DNA from: an uncultured Caryophanales bacterium
GTDB taxonomy: Bacteria > Bacillota_I > Bacilli_A > RF39 > UBA660
Direction of reading: 5' to 3'
Assembly: GCA_947169395.1 (NCBI GenBank)
Contig: CAMVPJ010000001.1
Span: 50,986-114,985, forward strand
Length of the DNA stretch: 64,000 nucleotides
Shown one piece after another: positions 35,875 to 46,775 of this stretch; position 1 is the stretch's first letter, and every line of letters begins with the position of its first letter. A program made the translations under genes and the position numbers. The notes below the pieces were generated by a model, which was given only the letters and a program-made list of their open reading frames with translations, searched no databases and was not told where the DNA came from.

Positions 35875-37155
35875 ATGAATAACGAAGAGATAAATTTAGA
35901 TTTTTTAGATAATATTAAGTTAGACGATGAATCGGATAATGAAATTGAGATAGATAAATTGGATGATTCTAAGAAATTTGATATTGATAAAGAATTAGAA
36001 GATGATTCTGAAGAGAATTTAGATTTTGATATAAATGAGTTAATTAGTAAGATAGATGCTAAGATGGAAGAGTTAAATAACGAGGATGAAGGAGATGATT
36101 CTAATGCTACTAAGCATATAGAAATAACTTCATCTGATGAAGAATCTACTAATGAAAAACCTAATTTAGATATTGCTAATAATGCTAATGAAGCTTTTGA
36201 TGTAAATGAGCTTATTAGTAAAATAGATGCCAAACTAGAAGAACTTAATCAAGAAAGCGAAGAAGTTAATAATAAAAATGAAGAAAATAATTATACTGAA
36301 AACTTTGAAAATGATTATGATGTAAATGAAATTGTTAGTAAGATAGATGCTAAATTAGCGGAATTAAATCAAGAAGATGAAGAAAATAATTATACTGAAA
36401 ATGAAGTTGAAACATTGAATGAAGAAACTACTAGTGAAAAAGAGACTTTTGATGTAAGTGACCTTATTAATAGAATAGATGCGAAAATAGAAGAGTTAAA
36501 TAACGAAGATGCTGCAAGCAAGGAGATAGAAAATGATACTAAGCAAGAGTTGAATGAAGTTATTGATTTAAAAAATGAAGTTAATGATAATAAAGAAGAT
36601 ATTGTTTCTAATAACATTAATATCTTGTTTGATAAAGTTAATTCTAATGTTAAAGAAGCATCTGATATCTTTACAAGAAATGTAGAGATGAAGAAAAAAC
36701 TTGATAAGAGATTTGAAGAGTTAAAGGAATTACAAAAAGAAATCGAAGCATCAAAGCAATCTGATTATGAAGAGATTAACAATTATAAAGATGCAGTATT
36801 AGAAGAGTTAACTAGTAAAAAATCAGAGGTAGAAGCTAGACTTAATGAATTAAAGAGTATGCAAGCTAGTTTTGAAAAAGAAAAGAATGAGTTTGAGAAC
36901 TATAAGAAACAGGAAAAAGCAAAATTAGATGATTTAGCTCGTGAAAATAAAGTTAAAGATACTAGTAGAAAAGAAGAATTAGAGCTACTTGAGGATAAAT
37001 TAAGACGTCAAAAGGATTCACTAGATGAAGAAAAAAGACAACTTAGTTTGGATAGAATTCAGTATGAAGCTGATAAGAATGAACTTGCGAATAACATGCT
37101 TAAATTTAATGAAATTGTTGGTACTTTTACTGATGGTGTAGGTAATTTAAATTAA
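35875..37155 (+). CDS. Coiled-coil protein with four IDAK repeats
   Basis: 426 residues. The acidic first half has four copies of a helical motif of about 18 residues, starting at Phe51, Phe108, Tyr148 and Phe202: (F/Y)D(I/V)xxL(I/V)xxIDAKxEELN. They are separated by 40-57 residues of Asp/Glu/Asn-rich, probably disordered linker. The second half (about 245-410) is a continuous coiled coil. A GGGGTG site precedes the ATG. With the gene before it, it forms a two-gene operon between topA and xer. The repeats look like four docking sites for one partner (inference). Confidence 0.78.
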   Translation: MNNEEINLDFLDNIKLDDESDNEIEIDKLDDSKKFDIDKELEDDSEENLDFDINELISKIDAKMEELNNEDEGDDSNATKHIEITSSDEESTNEKPNLDIANNANEAFDVNELISKIDAKLEELNQESEEVNNKNEENNYTENFENDYDVNEIVSKIDAKLAELNQEDEENNYTENEVETLNEETTSEKETFDVSDLINRIDAKIEELNNEDAASKEIENDTKQELNEVIDLKNEVNDNKEDIVSNNINILFDKVNSNVKEASDIFTRNVEMKKKLDKRFEELKELQKEIEASKQSDYEEINNYKDAVLEELTSKKSEVEARLNELKSMQASFEKEKNEFENYKKQEKAKLDDLARENKVKDTSRKEELELLEDKLRRQKDSLDEEKRQLSLDRIQYEADKNELANNMLKFNEIVGTFTDGVGNLN

Positions 37156-37160
37156 TTATT

Positions 37161-37190
37161 AAACAGGTATACAAGTAGTATACTTGTTTT
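37161..37190 (+). terminator. Terminator
   Basis: 12-bp hairpin AAACAGGTATAC/GTATACTTGTTT (one G-U pair) with 5-nt loop, then a T. Confidence 0.75.
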
Positions 37191-37210
37191 AATATAATTG
37201 GGGTGATTAG

Positions 37211-38092
37211 GTGAATAAATATTTAGATGATTTTATTAATTATTTAGAGTATGAAAGGAATTATTCTAATAATACGGTTATTGCTTATAAGAACAATATT
37301 ATACAGTTAATTGATTATTTAGATACTAAAAGAATAACTAATATTAGTGATGTAGATTATGATACTATTAGAACATATCTAAGCTATTTATATGATAATA
37401 AGTATAAGGCTAAATCTATATCACGTATGATAAGTTCTATGCGAAGTTTCTTTAAATATTTAATGATGAATAAAGTAATTAATAGTAATCCGATGTTATT
37501 AATTAGTAATCCTAAAGTAGAGAAAAAACTTCCTAAGTATTTAACTATTAATGAAGTGGAAAGTATGCTTAATGCTCCAGATATGAATGATAAAGTGGGT
37601 ATTCGTGATGCATTTATCTTAGAATTACTATATGTAAGTGGAATACGTGTATCCGAGTTAGTTAATATAAAATTAAGTGATATTGAAGAATCTGAAAAAA
37701 GAATTAAGATTTTAGGTAAGGGTAGTAAAGAAAGATATGTTTTATATGGTAGTAGATGTAAAGAATTACTAAATAAATATATGGGTGTTAGAAATGATTT
37801 TTTAAAGTATTCTAATGATTATCTACTGCTTAGCAAGCGTGGTAGACAACTTAATACTCGTGAGGTTAGAAATATAATAAATAGAATAAAGGTAAAGGCT
37901 GGTGTAACAATTAGCGTGTCTCCACATACATTTCGTCATACATTTGCTACTCACATGCTTAATGAAGGTGCGGATATTAGAGCTGTACAAGAATTATTAG
38001 GACATGAAAATCTATCTACAACTACTATTTATACTCATTTAACAAATGAGAAGTTAAGACGTACTTATTTAAATACTCATCCTCGAGCATAA
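37211..38092 (+). CDS. Tyrosine recombinase XerC/XerD-like
   Basis: 293 residues from a GTG start (GGGGTGAT upstream). It has the N-terminal SAM-like core-binding domain (NYLEYERNYSNNTVIAYKNN) and catalytic residues Arg in VSGIRVSELVNIKL (near 145), Lys in GKGSKERYV, HxxR in SPHTFRHTFATHML, His in LGHENLSTT and the Tyr nucleophile in TTIYTHLT. Length and motifs match chromosome-dimer resolvases of the XerC/D type. Its place in the core ligA-topA region supports a housekeeping role over an integrase. Confidence 0.88.
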   Translation: MNKYLDDFINYLEYERNYSNNTVIAYKNNIIQLIDYLDTKRITNISDVDYDTIRTYLSYLYDNKYKAKSISRMISSMRSFFKYLMMNKVINSNPMLLISNPKVEKKLPKYLTINEVESMLNAPDMNDKVGIRDAFILELLYVSGIRVSELVNIKLSDIEESEKRIKILGKGSKERYVLYGSRCKELLNKYMGVRNDFLKYSNDYLLLSKRGRQLNTREVRNIINRIKVKAGVTISVSPHTFRHTFATHMLNEGADIRAVQELLGHENLSTTTIYTHLTNEKLRRTYLNTHPRA

Positions 38093-38100
38093 ATTCTTTT

Positions 38101-38123
38101 TGTTGCTGTTGCAACACTTTTTT
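38101..38123 (+). terminator. Terminator after the xer gene
   Basis: TGTTGC/GCAACA hairpin (38101-38106 with 38111-38116) followed by C and six T. Confidence 0.8.
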
Positions 38124-38135
38124 ATTGCGTTTCAT

Positions 38136-40141
<2,006 letters not shown>

Positions 40142-40142
40142 T

Positions 40143-42389
40143 ATGAATGAAGAAGTATTAAAATATTTTGAAAGTGCTTGGGAAGGTTTTAAAGGAGTAA
40201 AATGGCAAAGAAGTATTGATGTTGCGAACTTTATTGAGATGAATTATGATGAATATACTGGTGATGAATCATTTTTAACTGGTAAAAGTAGTAAAACATC
40301 TAAAGTATGGAAGAAGTGTGAATCATTACTTAAAAAAGAGGCAATTAGTGGAGTACTTGATGTAGAAACTGATATAATTGCTGGTATTGATAATTTTGAA
40401 CCTGGTTATATTGATAGAAAGAATGAGGTTATAGTTGGACTTCAAACTGATGAGGCATTAAAGCGTATTATTAATCCTTATGGCGGTATGCGTATGGTTA
40501 AGAAGTCTTTAGAACAATATGGATTTAGAATGGATAAAGATTTACATGATAAGTTTGTAGAGTTTAGAAAGACACATAATGATGGTGTATTTGATGCATA
40601 TACTAAAGATATTAGAAAAGCACGCACTAATCATTTAATAACTGGTCTTCCTGATGCTTATGGTAGAGGAAGAATAATCGGGGATTATCGTCGTATGGCT
40701 TTATATGGAGCTGACTATATAATTGCTAAAAAAGAAGAAGATTTAGATAAATTAGTTGGTACTATTAATAATTCCGTAATTAGATTAAGAGAAGAAGTAA
40801 GAGAACAAATTAAAGCATTAAAAGAAACAGTAAAGATGGCATCTCGCTATGGGTACGATATATCTAAGCCTGCAACAAGTGCAAAAGAAGCAATACAATG
40901 GTTATACTTTGCATACTTAGCTGCAGTTAAACAGAATAATGGTGCGGCAACTAGTATTGGTAGAAATACAACTTTTATTGATATTTATATTAAAAGAGAT
41001 ATGGATAAAGGACTTCTTACTGAAGAAGAAGCACAAGAATTAATTGATCAATTTGTAATTAAATTAAGACTAGTTCGTCACTTACGTACTCCTGAATATG
41101 ATGAATTATTTGCAGGGGATCCTACTTGGGTTACAGAGTCTATTGGTGGTATGCTTAATGATACTAAATCATTAATTACTAAGACTTCGTTTAGAATCCT
41201 TAATACTCTAAATAATATTGGTACATCTGCAGAACCTAATATGACTGTATTATGGAGTACTAAGTTACCTGATAACTTTAAAAAGTATGCATCACATATG
41301 GCTATCATTACCCATACATTACAATTTGAAAATGATGATTTAATGCGACCAATATATGGATCTGATTATGCAATAGCGTGCTGCGTATCTGCTATGGTTG
41401 AAGGTAAGCAAATGCAATTCTTTGGTGCTCGTGTTAATCTAGCTAAAGCACTTTTATATGCACTTAATGGTGGTAGAGATGAGATTAGTGGAGATGTTGT
41501 AATTGATGATATTGAACAAATAGAAGGTGAGTACTTAAACTATGATGAAGTAGTTAAAGTATATAGCAAGGTACTTAGAAAAGTAGCTAAAACTTATGTT
41601 GATGCTTTAAATATAATTCATTATATGCATGATAAATATGCTTATGAAAGCATACAGATGGCTCTTCATGATACAATAGTAAATCGTGTTATGGCATTTG
41701 GTATTGCAGGTCTATCTATAGTAACAGATTCACTTGCTGCAATTAAATATGGTAATGTTCGTGTAAAAAGAGATGAACGTGGTATTACTGAGAACTTTGA
41801 TAATGAATCAGATTTCCCTAGATATGGTAATAATGATGATAGAGTAGATGACATTGCAGTAAAACTAGTAACTAAATTTTATAATGAGTTAAAAAGATTT
41901 CCTCTTTATCGTAATGCAGAACATACATTATCAATTCTAACTATTACATCAAATGTTGTATATGGTAATAATACAGGTGCTACTCCAGATGGAAGAAGTG
42001 CAGGTGTTCCATTCGCACCAGGTGCTAATCCTACACAAGGAGCAGATAAGTCAGGCGCACTTGCATCATTATCTAGTGTTGCCAAAATACCTTATAAAAT
42101 ATGCTTAGATGGTATTTCTAATACATTTTCTATGGCACCAGAAACATTAGGACCAGAGGATGCTAGAGTATCTAACTTAGTGCAAGTGTTAGATGGATAC
42201 TTTAAACAAGGAGGACATCACTTAAATGTTAACGTACTAGATAGACAAATGTTAATAGATGCGATGAATAATCCAAATAAATATCCAAATCTTACAATTA
42301 GAGTATCTGGGTATGCAGTAAACTTTAATAAATTAACTAAAAAACAACAAGAAGAAGTTATATCTAGAACTTTCCACGGTAGTTTATAA
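40143..42389 (+). CDS. pflB: Formate acetyltransferase (pyruvate formate-lyase)
   Basis: Oxygen-sensitive glycyl-radical enzyme, pyruvate plus CoA to acetyl-CoA plus formate. The active-site cysteine pair is in [19 protein letters not shown] (near 415-417) and the radical glycine is in RVSGYAVNF (near 723). 748 residues, full length. It is translationally coupled to its activase, the ATG of which overlaps the TAA stop. It indicates anaerobic mixed-acid fermentation. Confidence 0.97.
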   Translation: MNEEVLKYFESAWEGFKGVKWQRSIDVANFIEMNYDEYTGDESFLTGKSSKTSKVWKKCESLLKKEAISGVLDVETDIIAGIDNFEPGYIDRKNEVIVGLQTDEALKRIINPYGGMRMVKKSLEQYGFRMDKDLHDKFVEFRKTHNDGVFDAYTKDIRKARTNHLITGLPDAYGRGRIIGDYRRMALYGADYIIAKKEEDLDKLVGTINNSVIRLREEVREQIKALKETVKMASRYGYDISKPATSAKEAIQWLYFAYLAAVKQNNGAATSIGRNTTFIDIYIKRDMDKGLLTEEEAQELIDQFVIKLRLVRHLRTPEYDELFAGDPTWVTESIGGMLNDTKSLITKTSFRILNTLNNIGTSAEPNMTVLWSTKLPDNFKKYASHMAIITHTLQFENDDLMRPIYGSDYAIACCVSAMVEGKQMQFFGARVNLAKALLYALNGGRDEISGDVVIDDIEQIEGEYLNYDEVVKVYSKVLRKVAKTYVDALNIIHYMHDKYAYESIQMALHDTIVNRVMAFGIAGLSIVTDSLAAIKYGNVRVKRDERGITENFDNESDFPRYGNNDDRVDDIAVKLVTKFYNELKRFPLYRNAEHTLSILTITSNVVYGNNTGATPDGRSAGVPFAPGANPTQGADKSGALASLSSVAKIPYKICLDGISNTFSMAPETLGPEDARVSNLVQVLDGYFKQGGHHLNVNVLDRQMLIDAMNNPNKYPNLTIRVSGYAVNFNKLTKKQQEEVISRTFHGSL

Positions 42390-43111
42390 TGCAAGGCTAT
42401 ATTCATTCTATTGAAACACTAGGCCTTGCAGATGGACCTGGTGTTAGAATTGTTGTATTTATGCAAGGTTGTCCTTTAAGGTGTTTATTCTGTCATAATC
42501 CTGATACTTGGGAAAAAGGACAAAACTTACTAACTACTTCTGATGAAATAGTAAATATGGTAAGAAAGTATCGTAATTTTATTGAGCAAAATGGTGGAGT
42601 TACATTATCAGGTGGAGAACCACTATTACAAGGAGAATTTACTTTAGATATATTAAAAAAGTGCAAGAAAGCAGGATTTCATACGGCACTTGATACATCT
42701 GGTACAGGATATGATAAGGAGTTACTTGATGAAATACTTAAATATACTGATTTAATACTTTTAGATATAAAAGCACTTACTAATAAGAATTATGAAAAAA
42801 TAACTGGTAAAAGTATGGATGAGTTTAATTATTTTCTTAAAAGAATACAGAAATTAAATAAGAAAATATGGATTAGACAGGTAATAACTCCAGGTATTAA
42901 TGATACTAAAGAATATATATTAAAGTTAAAAAAATATTTATCTAATATTAATAATATTGAAAGAATAGATTTACTTCCATATCATAACTTAGGTGTAGAT
43001 AAATATAAGAAGTTAGGACTAAAGTATAGGCTTGATGGTACACCTAATATGGATAAAAATGTAATTAAAGATTTTGAAAAACTACTAAAAAATAAAGATA
43101 AAAGTTTTTGA
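42389..43111 (+). CDS. pflA: Pyruvate formate-lyase activating enzyme
   Basis: Radical SAM enzyme that puts the radical on PflB. The 4Fe-4S site is CPLRCLFCHNPDTW (Cys29, 33 and 36), followed by GGVTLSGGEPLLQ and HTALDTSG. 240 residues, normal. The start codon overlaps the pflB stop (TAATG). A terminator follows. Confidence 0.96.
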   Translation: MQGYIHSIETLGLADGPGVRIVVFMQGCPLRCLFCHNPDTWEKGQNLLTTSDEIVNMVRKYRNFIEQNGGVTLSGGEPLLQGEFTLDILKKCKKAGFHTALDTSGTGYDKELLDEILKYTDLILLDIKALTNKNYEKITGKSMDEFNYFLKRIQKLNKKIWIRQVITPGINDTKEYILKLKKYLSNINNIERIDLLPYHNLGVDKYKKLGLKYRLDGTPNMDKNVIKDFEKLLKNKDKSF

Positions 43112-43129
43112 TTTGACTTTTATCTTTTT
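43094..43129 (+). terminator. pfl operon terminator
   Basis: 12-bp hairpin (43094-43105 with 43116-43127) with T tract; the TGA stop is in the loop. Confidence 0.85.
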
Positions 43130-43172
43130 ATGTATTATTATCATTTTGCCAGATTGAAGATGACTGAGATAA

Positions 43173-43409
43173 TTATTTGTTTTTTCTAAATAGGTCAACG
43201 GTATCAATACCTAGAGCGTTACAAATATTTGTTATGGTAATAAAAGTAACATTTTTGAAATTCTTTTGAGATTCAATTTGTTTAATATAAGATGTTGAAC
43301 ATAAAGCTTTTTCTGCTAGCTGTTCTTGTGTTAGGTTTCGCATTTTTCTATATTCTTTTATATTATCAGATAAATTATTGTATTCGTTATAAACATCTAT
43401 TTTATTCAT
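43173..43409 (-). CDS. Small XRE-family regulator
   Basis: 78 residues. A single helix-turn-helix (LTQEQLAEKALCSTSYIKQI, residues 26-45) with the C-terminal GIDTVDLFRKNK of the Cro/CI family. GCGAGGT precedes the ATG. Divergent from the XRE gene at 43537, with a palindrome between them, so the two may control each other. Confidence 0.82.
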   Translation of the reverse strand: MNKIDVYNEYNNLSDNIKEYRKMRNLTQEQLAEKALCSTSYIKQIESQKNFKNVTFITITNICNALGIDTVDLFRKNK

Positions 43410-43491
43410 ATTGTACCTCGCTTGATTTGTTTAATTTGTTTATAAATTTTCTTTTAAACATATTTTCTCATAATTTCCATAATTTAGCAGT

Positions 43492-43518
43492 ACACCAATG
43501 GTGTTCTTGTGTTATAAT
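43492..43518 (+). promoter_or_regulatory. Promoter with operator-like palindrome
   Basis: TGT-TATAAT extended -10 (TATAAT 43513-43518) preceded by a palindrome ACACCA-A-TGGTGT (43492-43504) covering the -35 position. This is a likely site for one of the two adjacent XRE proteins. Confidence 0.55.
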
Positions 43519-43536
43519 AATGTTGGAGGAAAGATT

Positions 43537-43752
43537 ATGCGTTATGATAAATTAAAAGAAATAAGAGATGAATTTGGTTTTACTTGTAAACAGATGGGTG
43601 AAAAATTAAATATTACAGCTGCTTACTATTGTCAAATAGAAACAGGTGCACGTAATTTATCCTATAATTTAGCTTGTAAAATAGCTAAAGTGTTTAAAAT
43701 GAAACCAGATGAAATTTTTTATGATGATCATATGGAAAAAAGGTTGAAGTAA
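43537..43752 (+). CDS. Small XRE-family regulator
   Basis: 71 residues from ATG 43537 (GGAGGAAAG upstream). Helix-turn-helix FTCKQMGEKLNITAAYYCQI at residues 15-34, then the usual dimer helix (LACKIAKVFKMKPDEIFYDD). Its 3' end, with the lysine codons and TAATCC, reads into a T tract (43753-43766) that may end the transcript. It precedes dnaB. Confidence 0.85.
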   Translation: MRYDKLKEIRDEFGFTCKQMGEKLNITAAYYCQIETGARNLSYNLACKIAKVFKMKPDEIFYDDHMEKRLK

Positions 43753-43794
43753 TCCTTTTTTTTTGTTAAACTTATATTTGTAAAGGAGGGTACT

Positions 43795-45075
43795 ATGACA
43801 CTTGCAGCAGATACATTTATTGTAACAAATAAAACAGTATTAAATAATAACGATTTAAGTATTCTCCTAAATCTATATCAGCCACTTGTTGGTAATGAAG
43901 CAATTAGTCTTTATTATACATTATGGTCTTATTTAGATAAAAGTGAGGCTATATCTAATGAATGGACACATCATCACTTGCTTACTAACATGCAGATTAC
44001 TATTAGTGAAATAGATGATGCAAGAGTAAAGTTAGAAGCATTAGGACTTCTTAAAACATATAAAAAAGATGGTAATGTAAATAGCTATGTTTATGAGATG
44101 TATTCACCAATGAGTGCATCAGAATTTATTAATAATCCTGTACTTGCTACTGCTTTATATAATAGAGTTGGCAAATTAGAGTATGAAAAGATAATTAGTT
44201 TTTATAAAATACCAAGTTTAAACTTAAGAGACTATACTGATATTACTAAAAGTTTTAGTGATGTATTTGGTTTTTACAATGGCAGTATAAATGATAATTT
44301 AATTTATGATTTAAGAAAATCTAGATATAGAAATATTGAGATATTATCTAAAATAGAACTTAATACAATATTAAGTTTAATACCTGATGAGTTGTTAAAT
44401 AAAAAAACAATCAATAAGAGTTTAAAAGAATATATTTATAATATAGCTTATATTTATAATTATGATAATGATGATATGGTATCAATGATTAGAAATAGTA
44501 TTACTGATATGCATAGAATAGATAAGAAATTATTAAGGGAAAATGCTGAAAAGTATTATAGTTTTGAACACTTAGGTAAACTTCCAAGTTTAATATATAA
44601 AAATCAGCCCGAATATTTAAGGCGTAAGATTACTGATGATTCTAACCGTAGTAAGATGATTTATATGTTTGAAACAACATCTCCTTATGACTTTATTAAT
44701 AGTAAGTATAAAAAAGGTAATCCTACTGCTAGTGATCTTAAGATAATAGCTCATTTACTTCTTGATTTAGAATTAAAGCCGGGTGTAGTAAATGTACTTA
44801 TTGATTATGTACTTAAGATTAATAATAATAGATTAGTTAAATCATATGTAGATACTATTGCTTCTCAGTGGAGTAAATCTAATATTGAAACAGTAGAAGA
44901 TGCGATGAATTTTGCAGAAAAAGAGTATAAGAGAATGCATAAGAGTAGTAAAAGTATTACTAATAATGTAAAGAAGAAAGAAGAAAAACCTGATTGGTTT
45001 AATCAAGATATTGCTGAAAATACTGCATCAATAGATGAGATAAAAGAGTTAGAAGAACGTATAGGAAGTAGATAA
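43795..45075 (+). CDS. dnaB: Replication initiation and membrane attachment protein DnaB
   Basis: Firmicute DnaB/DnaD-type primosome component, not the helicase. An N-terminal winged-helix part (LLNLYQPLVGNEAISLYYTLW, about 20-110) is followed by a DnaD-like helical domain, and a C-terminal DnaB_2 region with NNRLVKSYVDTIASQW (near 348). 426 residues. Its neighbour dnaI, one base after it, is the standard partner in bacilli. The ribosome binding site is AAAGGAGGG. Together they load the replicative helicase at oriC and at restarting forks. Confidence 0.9.
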   Translation: MTLAADTFIVTNKTVLNNNDLSILLNLYQPLVGNEAISLYYTLWSYLDKSEAISNEWTHHHLLTNMQITISEIDDARVKLEALGLLKTYKKDGNVNSYVYEMYSPMSASEFINNPVLATALYNRVGKLEYEKIISFYKIPSLNLRDYTDITKSFSDVFGFYNGSINDNLIYDLRKSRYRNIEILSKIELNTILSLIPDELLNKKTINKSLKEYIYNIAYIYNYDNDDMVSMIRNSITDMHRIDKKLLRENAEKYYSFEHLGKLPSLIYKNQPEYLRRKITDDSNRSKMIYMFETTSPYDFINSKYKKGNPTASDLKIIAHLLLDLELKPGVVNVLIDYVLKINNNRLVKSYVDTIASQWSKSNIETVEDAMNFAEKEYKRMHKSSKSITNNVKKKEEKPDWFNQDIAENTASIDEIKELEERIGSR

Positions 45076-45076
45076 T

Positions 45077-45970
45077 ATGGAAAATTTAAATAATTTAACA
45101 AGTATTAAAGTTGATAAGAAACTTTTAGATAAAGAGTTTGATAAATCTATGACTGATGAGTTTTTTAATAAGATAGTAAGTAAATTAAAACTAGATAAAG
45201 ATTATTTAGAAAAGTACACATCATTCTTAGAAGAATCTAGCTTAGAGTTTAGACACTGTTCTAATTGTAAAGGACTAATGGAGTGTAAAAATAGGATTAA
45301 TGGATTTGCTTATTTACCTCGCGTTGTTGAGGGTAATTTAATGTTTGAGTATAAGCCCTGTAGATATAAGAAAAGTGCGATTAAAAAAGAGAAAAGCAAA
45401 GAGAATATAAAAAACTTTAATACACCTGATATATATATGGAAGCAAGTATATCTAAAATATATAAAACAGATAAGAATAGATTTAAAACTATTACTTGGT
45501 TACTTGATTTTTTAGATAACTATAAAGCAGGGGATAAGGGATTATATCTTCACGGTAACTTTGGTTGTGGAAAAACTTATTTAATTGCGGCATCTTTCAA
45601 CGAACTTGCAAAAAAAGGTTATAAAACATCAATTATCTTTTGGCCAGAGTTTGTAAGAGATATGTTTTCTAATTCGTTTAAGGAATCTTTAGACTATGTT
45701 AAAAATGTAGATTTACTTTTAATAGATGATTTAGGAGCAGAAAATTTAACAAGTTATAATCGTGATGAAATATTATGTCCAATACTTCAATATCGTATGG
45801 ATAATAAATTAACTACTTTTATTACTTCTAATCTGGATATGAAAGAATTACATAATCATTTATCTACTAGTAAAAGTGGTGTTGAAGAGATTAAGGCTGG
45901 AAGAATTATATCAAGAATAGAAATGTTAACGTGTGATATGGAAATGATAAGTAAAAACTTGAGAAAATAG
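45077..45970 (+). CDS. dnaI: Helicase loader DnaI
   Basis: AAA+ ATPase loading the replicative helicase. The N-terminal domain has the zinc-binding cysteines of DnaI (HCSNCKGLMECKNR and later KPCRYKK, about 58-97). The ATPase has Walker A GNFGCGKTYL (near 160-167), Walker B LLLIDDLGAEN (near 213) and FITSNLDMKEL. 297 residues, normal. Follows dnaB by one base. Confidence 0.94.
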   Translation: MENLNNLTSIKVDKKLLDKEFDKSMTDEFFNKIVSKLKLDKDYLEKYTSFLEESSLEFRHCSNCKGLMECKNRINGFAYLPRVVEGNLMFEYKPCRYKKSAIKKEKSKENIKNFNTPDIYMEASISKIYKTDKNRFKTITWLLDFLDNYKAGDKGLYLHGNFGCGKTYLIAASFNELAKKGYKTSIIFWPEFVRDMFSNSFKESLDYVKNVDLLLIDDLGAENLTSYNRDEILCPILQYRMDNKLTTFITSNLDMKELHNHLSTSKSGVEEIKAGRIISRIEMLTCDMEMISKNLRK

Positions 45971-45972
45971 TA

Positions 45973-46001
45973 TTCACAAATTAATAAAAATATATTATAA
46001 T
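45973..46001 (+). promoter_or_regulatory. Promoter of the thrS T-box operon
   Basis: TTCACA (45973-45978), 17-nt spacer, TATAAT (45996-46001), directly behind the dnaI stop. Confidence 0.8.
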
Positions 46002-46009
46002 ATGATTGT

Positions 46010-46214
46010 ATTTTAAAGGCGACGAGTGGGACAAGACTGTAGATATAACTTAATAGAGAGTTATCGTGTGGTGGAAGATAATAAGTGAGTCTTTAGTTAC
46101 TACCTACTATGTAAAGTTGATATTGAAAAATATTCCGCGTTATTGCGTTATTAATATTAAGTTATAAGGTAGGATGGTACCGCGTCTAAACGCTCCTAAA
46201 ATTGGGGCGTTTTT
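46010..46214 (+). promoter_or_regulatory. T-box riboswitch of the thrS operon
   Basis: T-box core AGGATGGTACCGCG (46171-46184). Stem I lies at about 46015-46115, and Thr codons ACT/ACC at 46099-46104 lie where the specifier is expected. The terminator is AAACGCTCC with GGGGCGTTT (46188-46196 with 46204-46212) plus T residues. Uncharged tRNA-Thr should allow read-through into the unknown gene and thrS. Confidence 0.9.
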
Positions 46215-46235
46215 GTTTTATTTAGGAGGTTTTTT

Positions 46236-46775
46236 GTGTTAAGTAATGAAGATGTAATAAGTGTTAGAAGAATTAAGGATAGTTTTACAAAGTTAATTGA
46301 GCTTAATAGAATTAATTTTATAAATACAAATAATACTAGTGAAATGTATAAAGTATTTAGAGATATTTATAAAATTACTAGTATGGAAGAAAAGATTATA
46401 TATTTACTTTGTGTGTATGCTGTAAATTGTGATGAGTCTATAATGATTATTTTAAATGATACTGGTATTTTGTGTGATGAAATAGTAAGTAGTGTTATAA
46501 AAAATGGTATTAGAGAAAATGAAATTATAAGTCCGGTATTAAAAGAATATATTAAAAATAATACAAGCGATTGTTTGATAGAGTTAATAGAAGATATATA
46601 TAATAAATATATTGATAATAAAAATCAAGATAATAGTGTATATGTAAATACAGTTGACTATAATATTAGTCATTTAAAAAAAGAGAATATTAAAGCTATT
46701 GAAAATAGAAATCAAAAATTAAAAAGAAAGATTAGGAGGAAGATATTATATGATAAATATCAAAGAAGATACTAA
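46236..46775 (+). CDS. Unknown 179-residue protein in the T-box/thrS operon
   Basis: GTG start behind TAGGAGG. Almost all-helical, with a segment YLLCVYAVNCDESIMIILN (about 53-72) and a strongly basic C-terminus (NQKLKRKIRRKILYDKYQRRY region) that could bind nucleic acid. It is the first gene under the threonine T-box and overlaps thrS by 26 bp, so it is made together with ThrRS. I know of no gene of this kind in that place. The overlap includes the thrS ribosome binding site AGGAGG. Role unknown. Confidence 0.75.
   Translation: MLSNEDVISVRRIKDSFTKLIELNRINFINTNNTSEMYKVFRDIYKITSMEEKIIYLLCVYAVNCDESIMIILNDTGILCDEIVSSVIKNGIRENEIISPVLKEYIKNNTSDCLIELIEDIYNKYIDNKNQDNSVYVNTVDYNISHLKKENIKAIENRNQKLKRKIRRKILYDKYQRRY

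Noticed and set aside
35856..36233. Ser-rich minus-strand frame opposite the IDAK repeat gene
   Set aside because: Reverse complement of Asp/Glu-rich coding sequence; no ribosome binding site, fully overlapped by the plus-strand gene.
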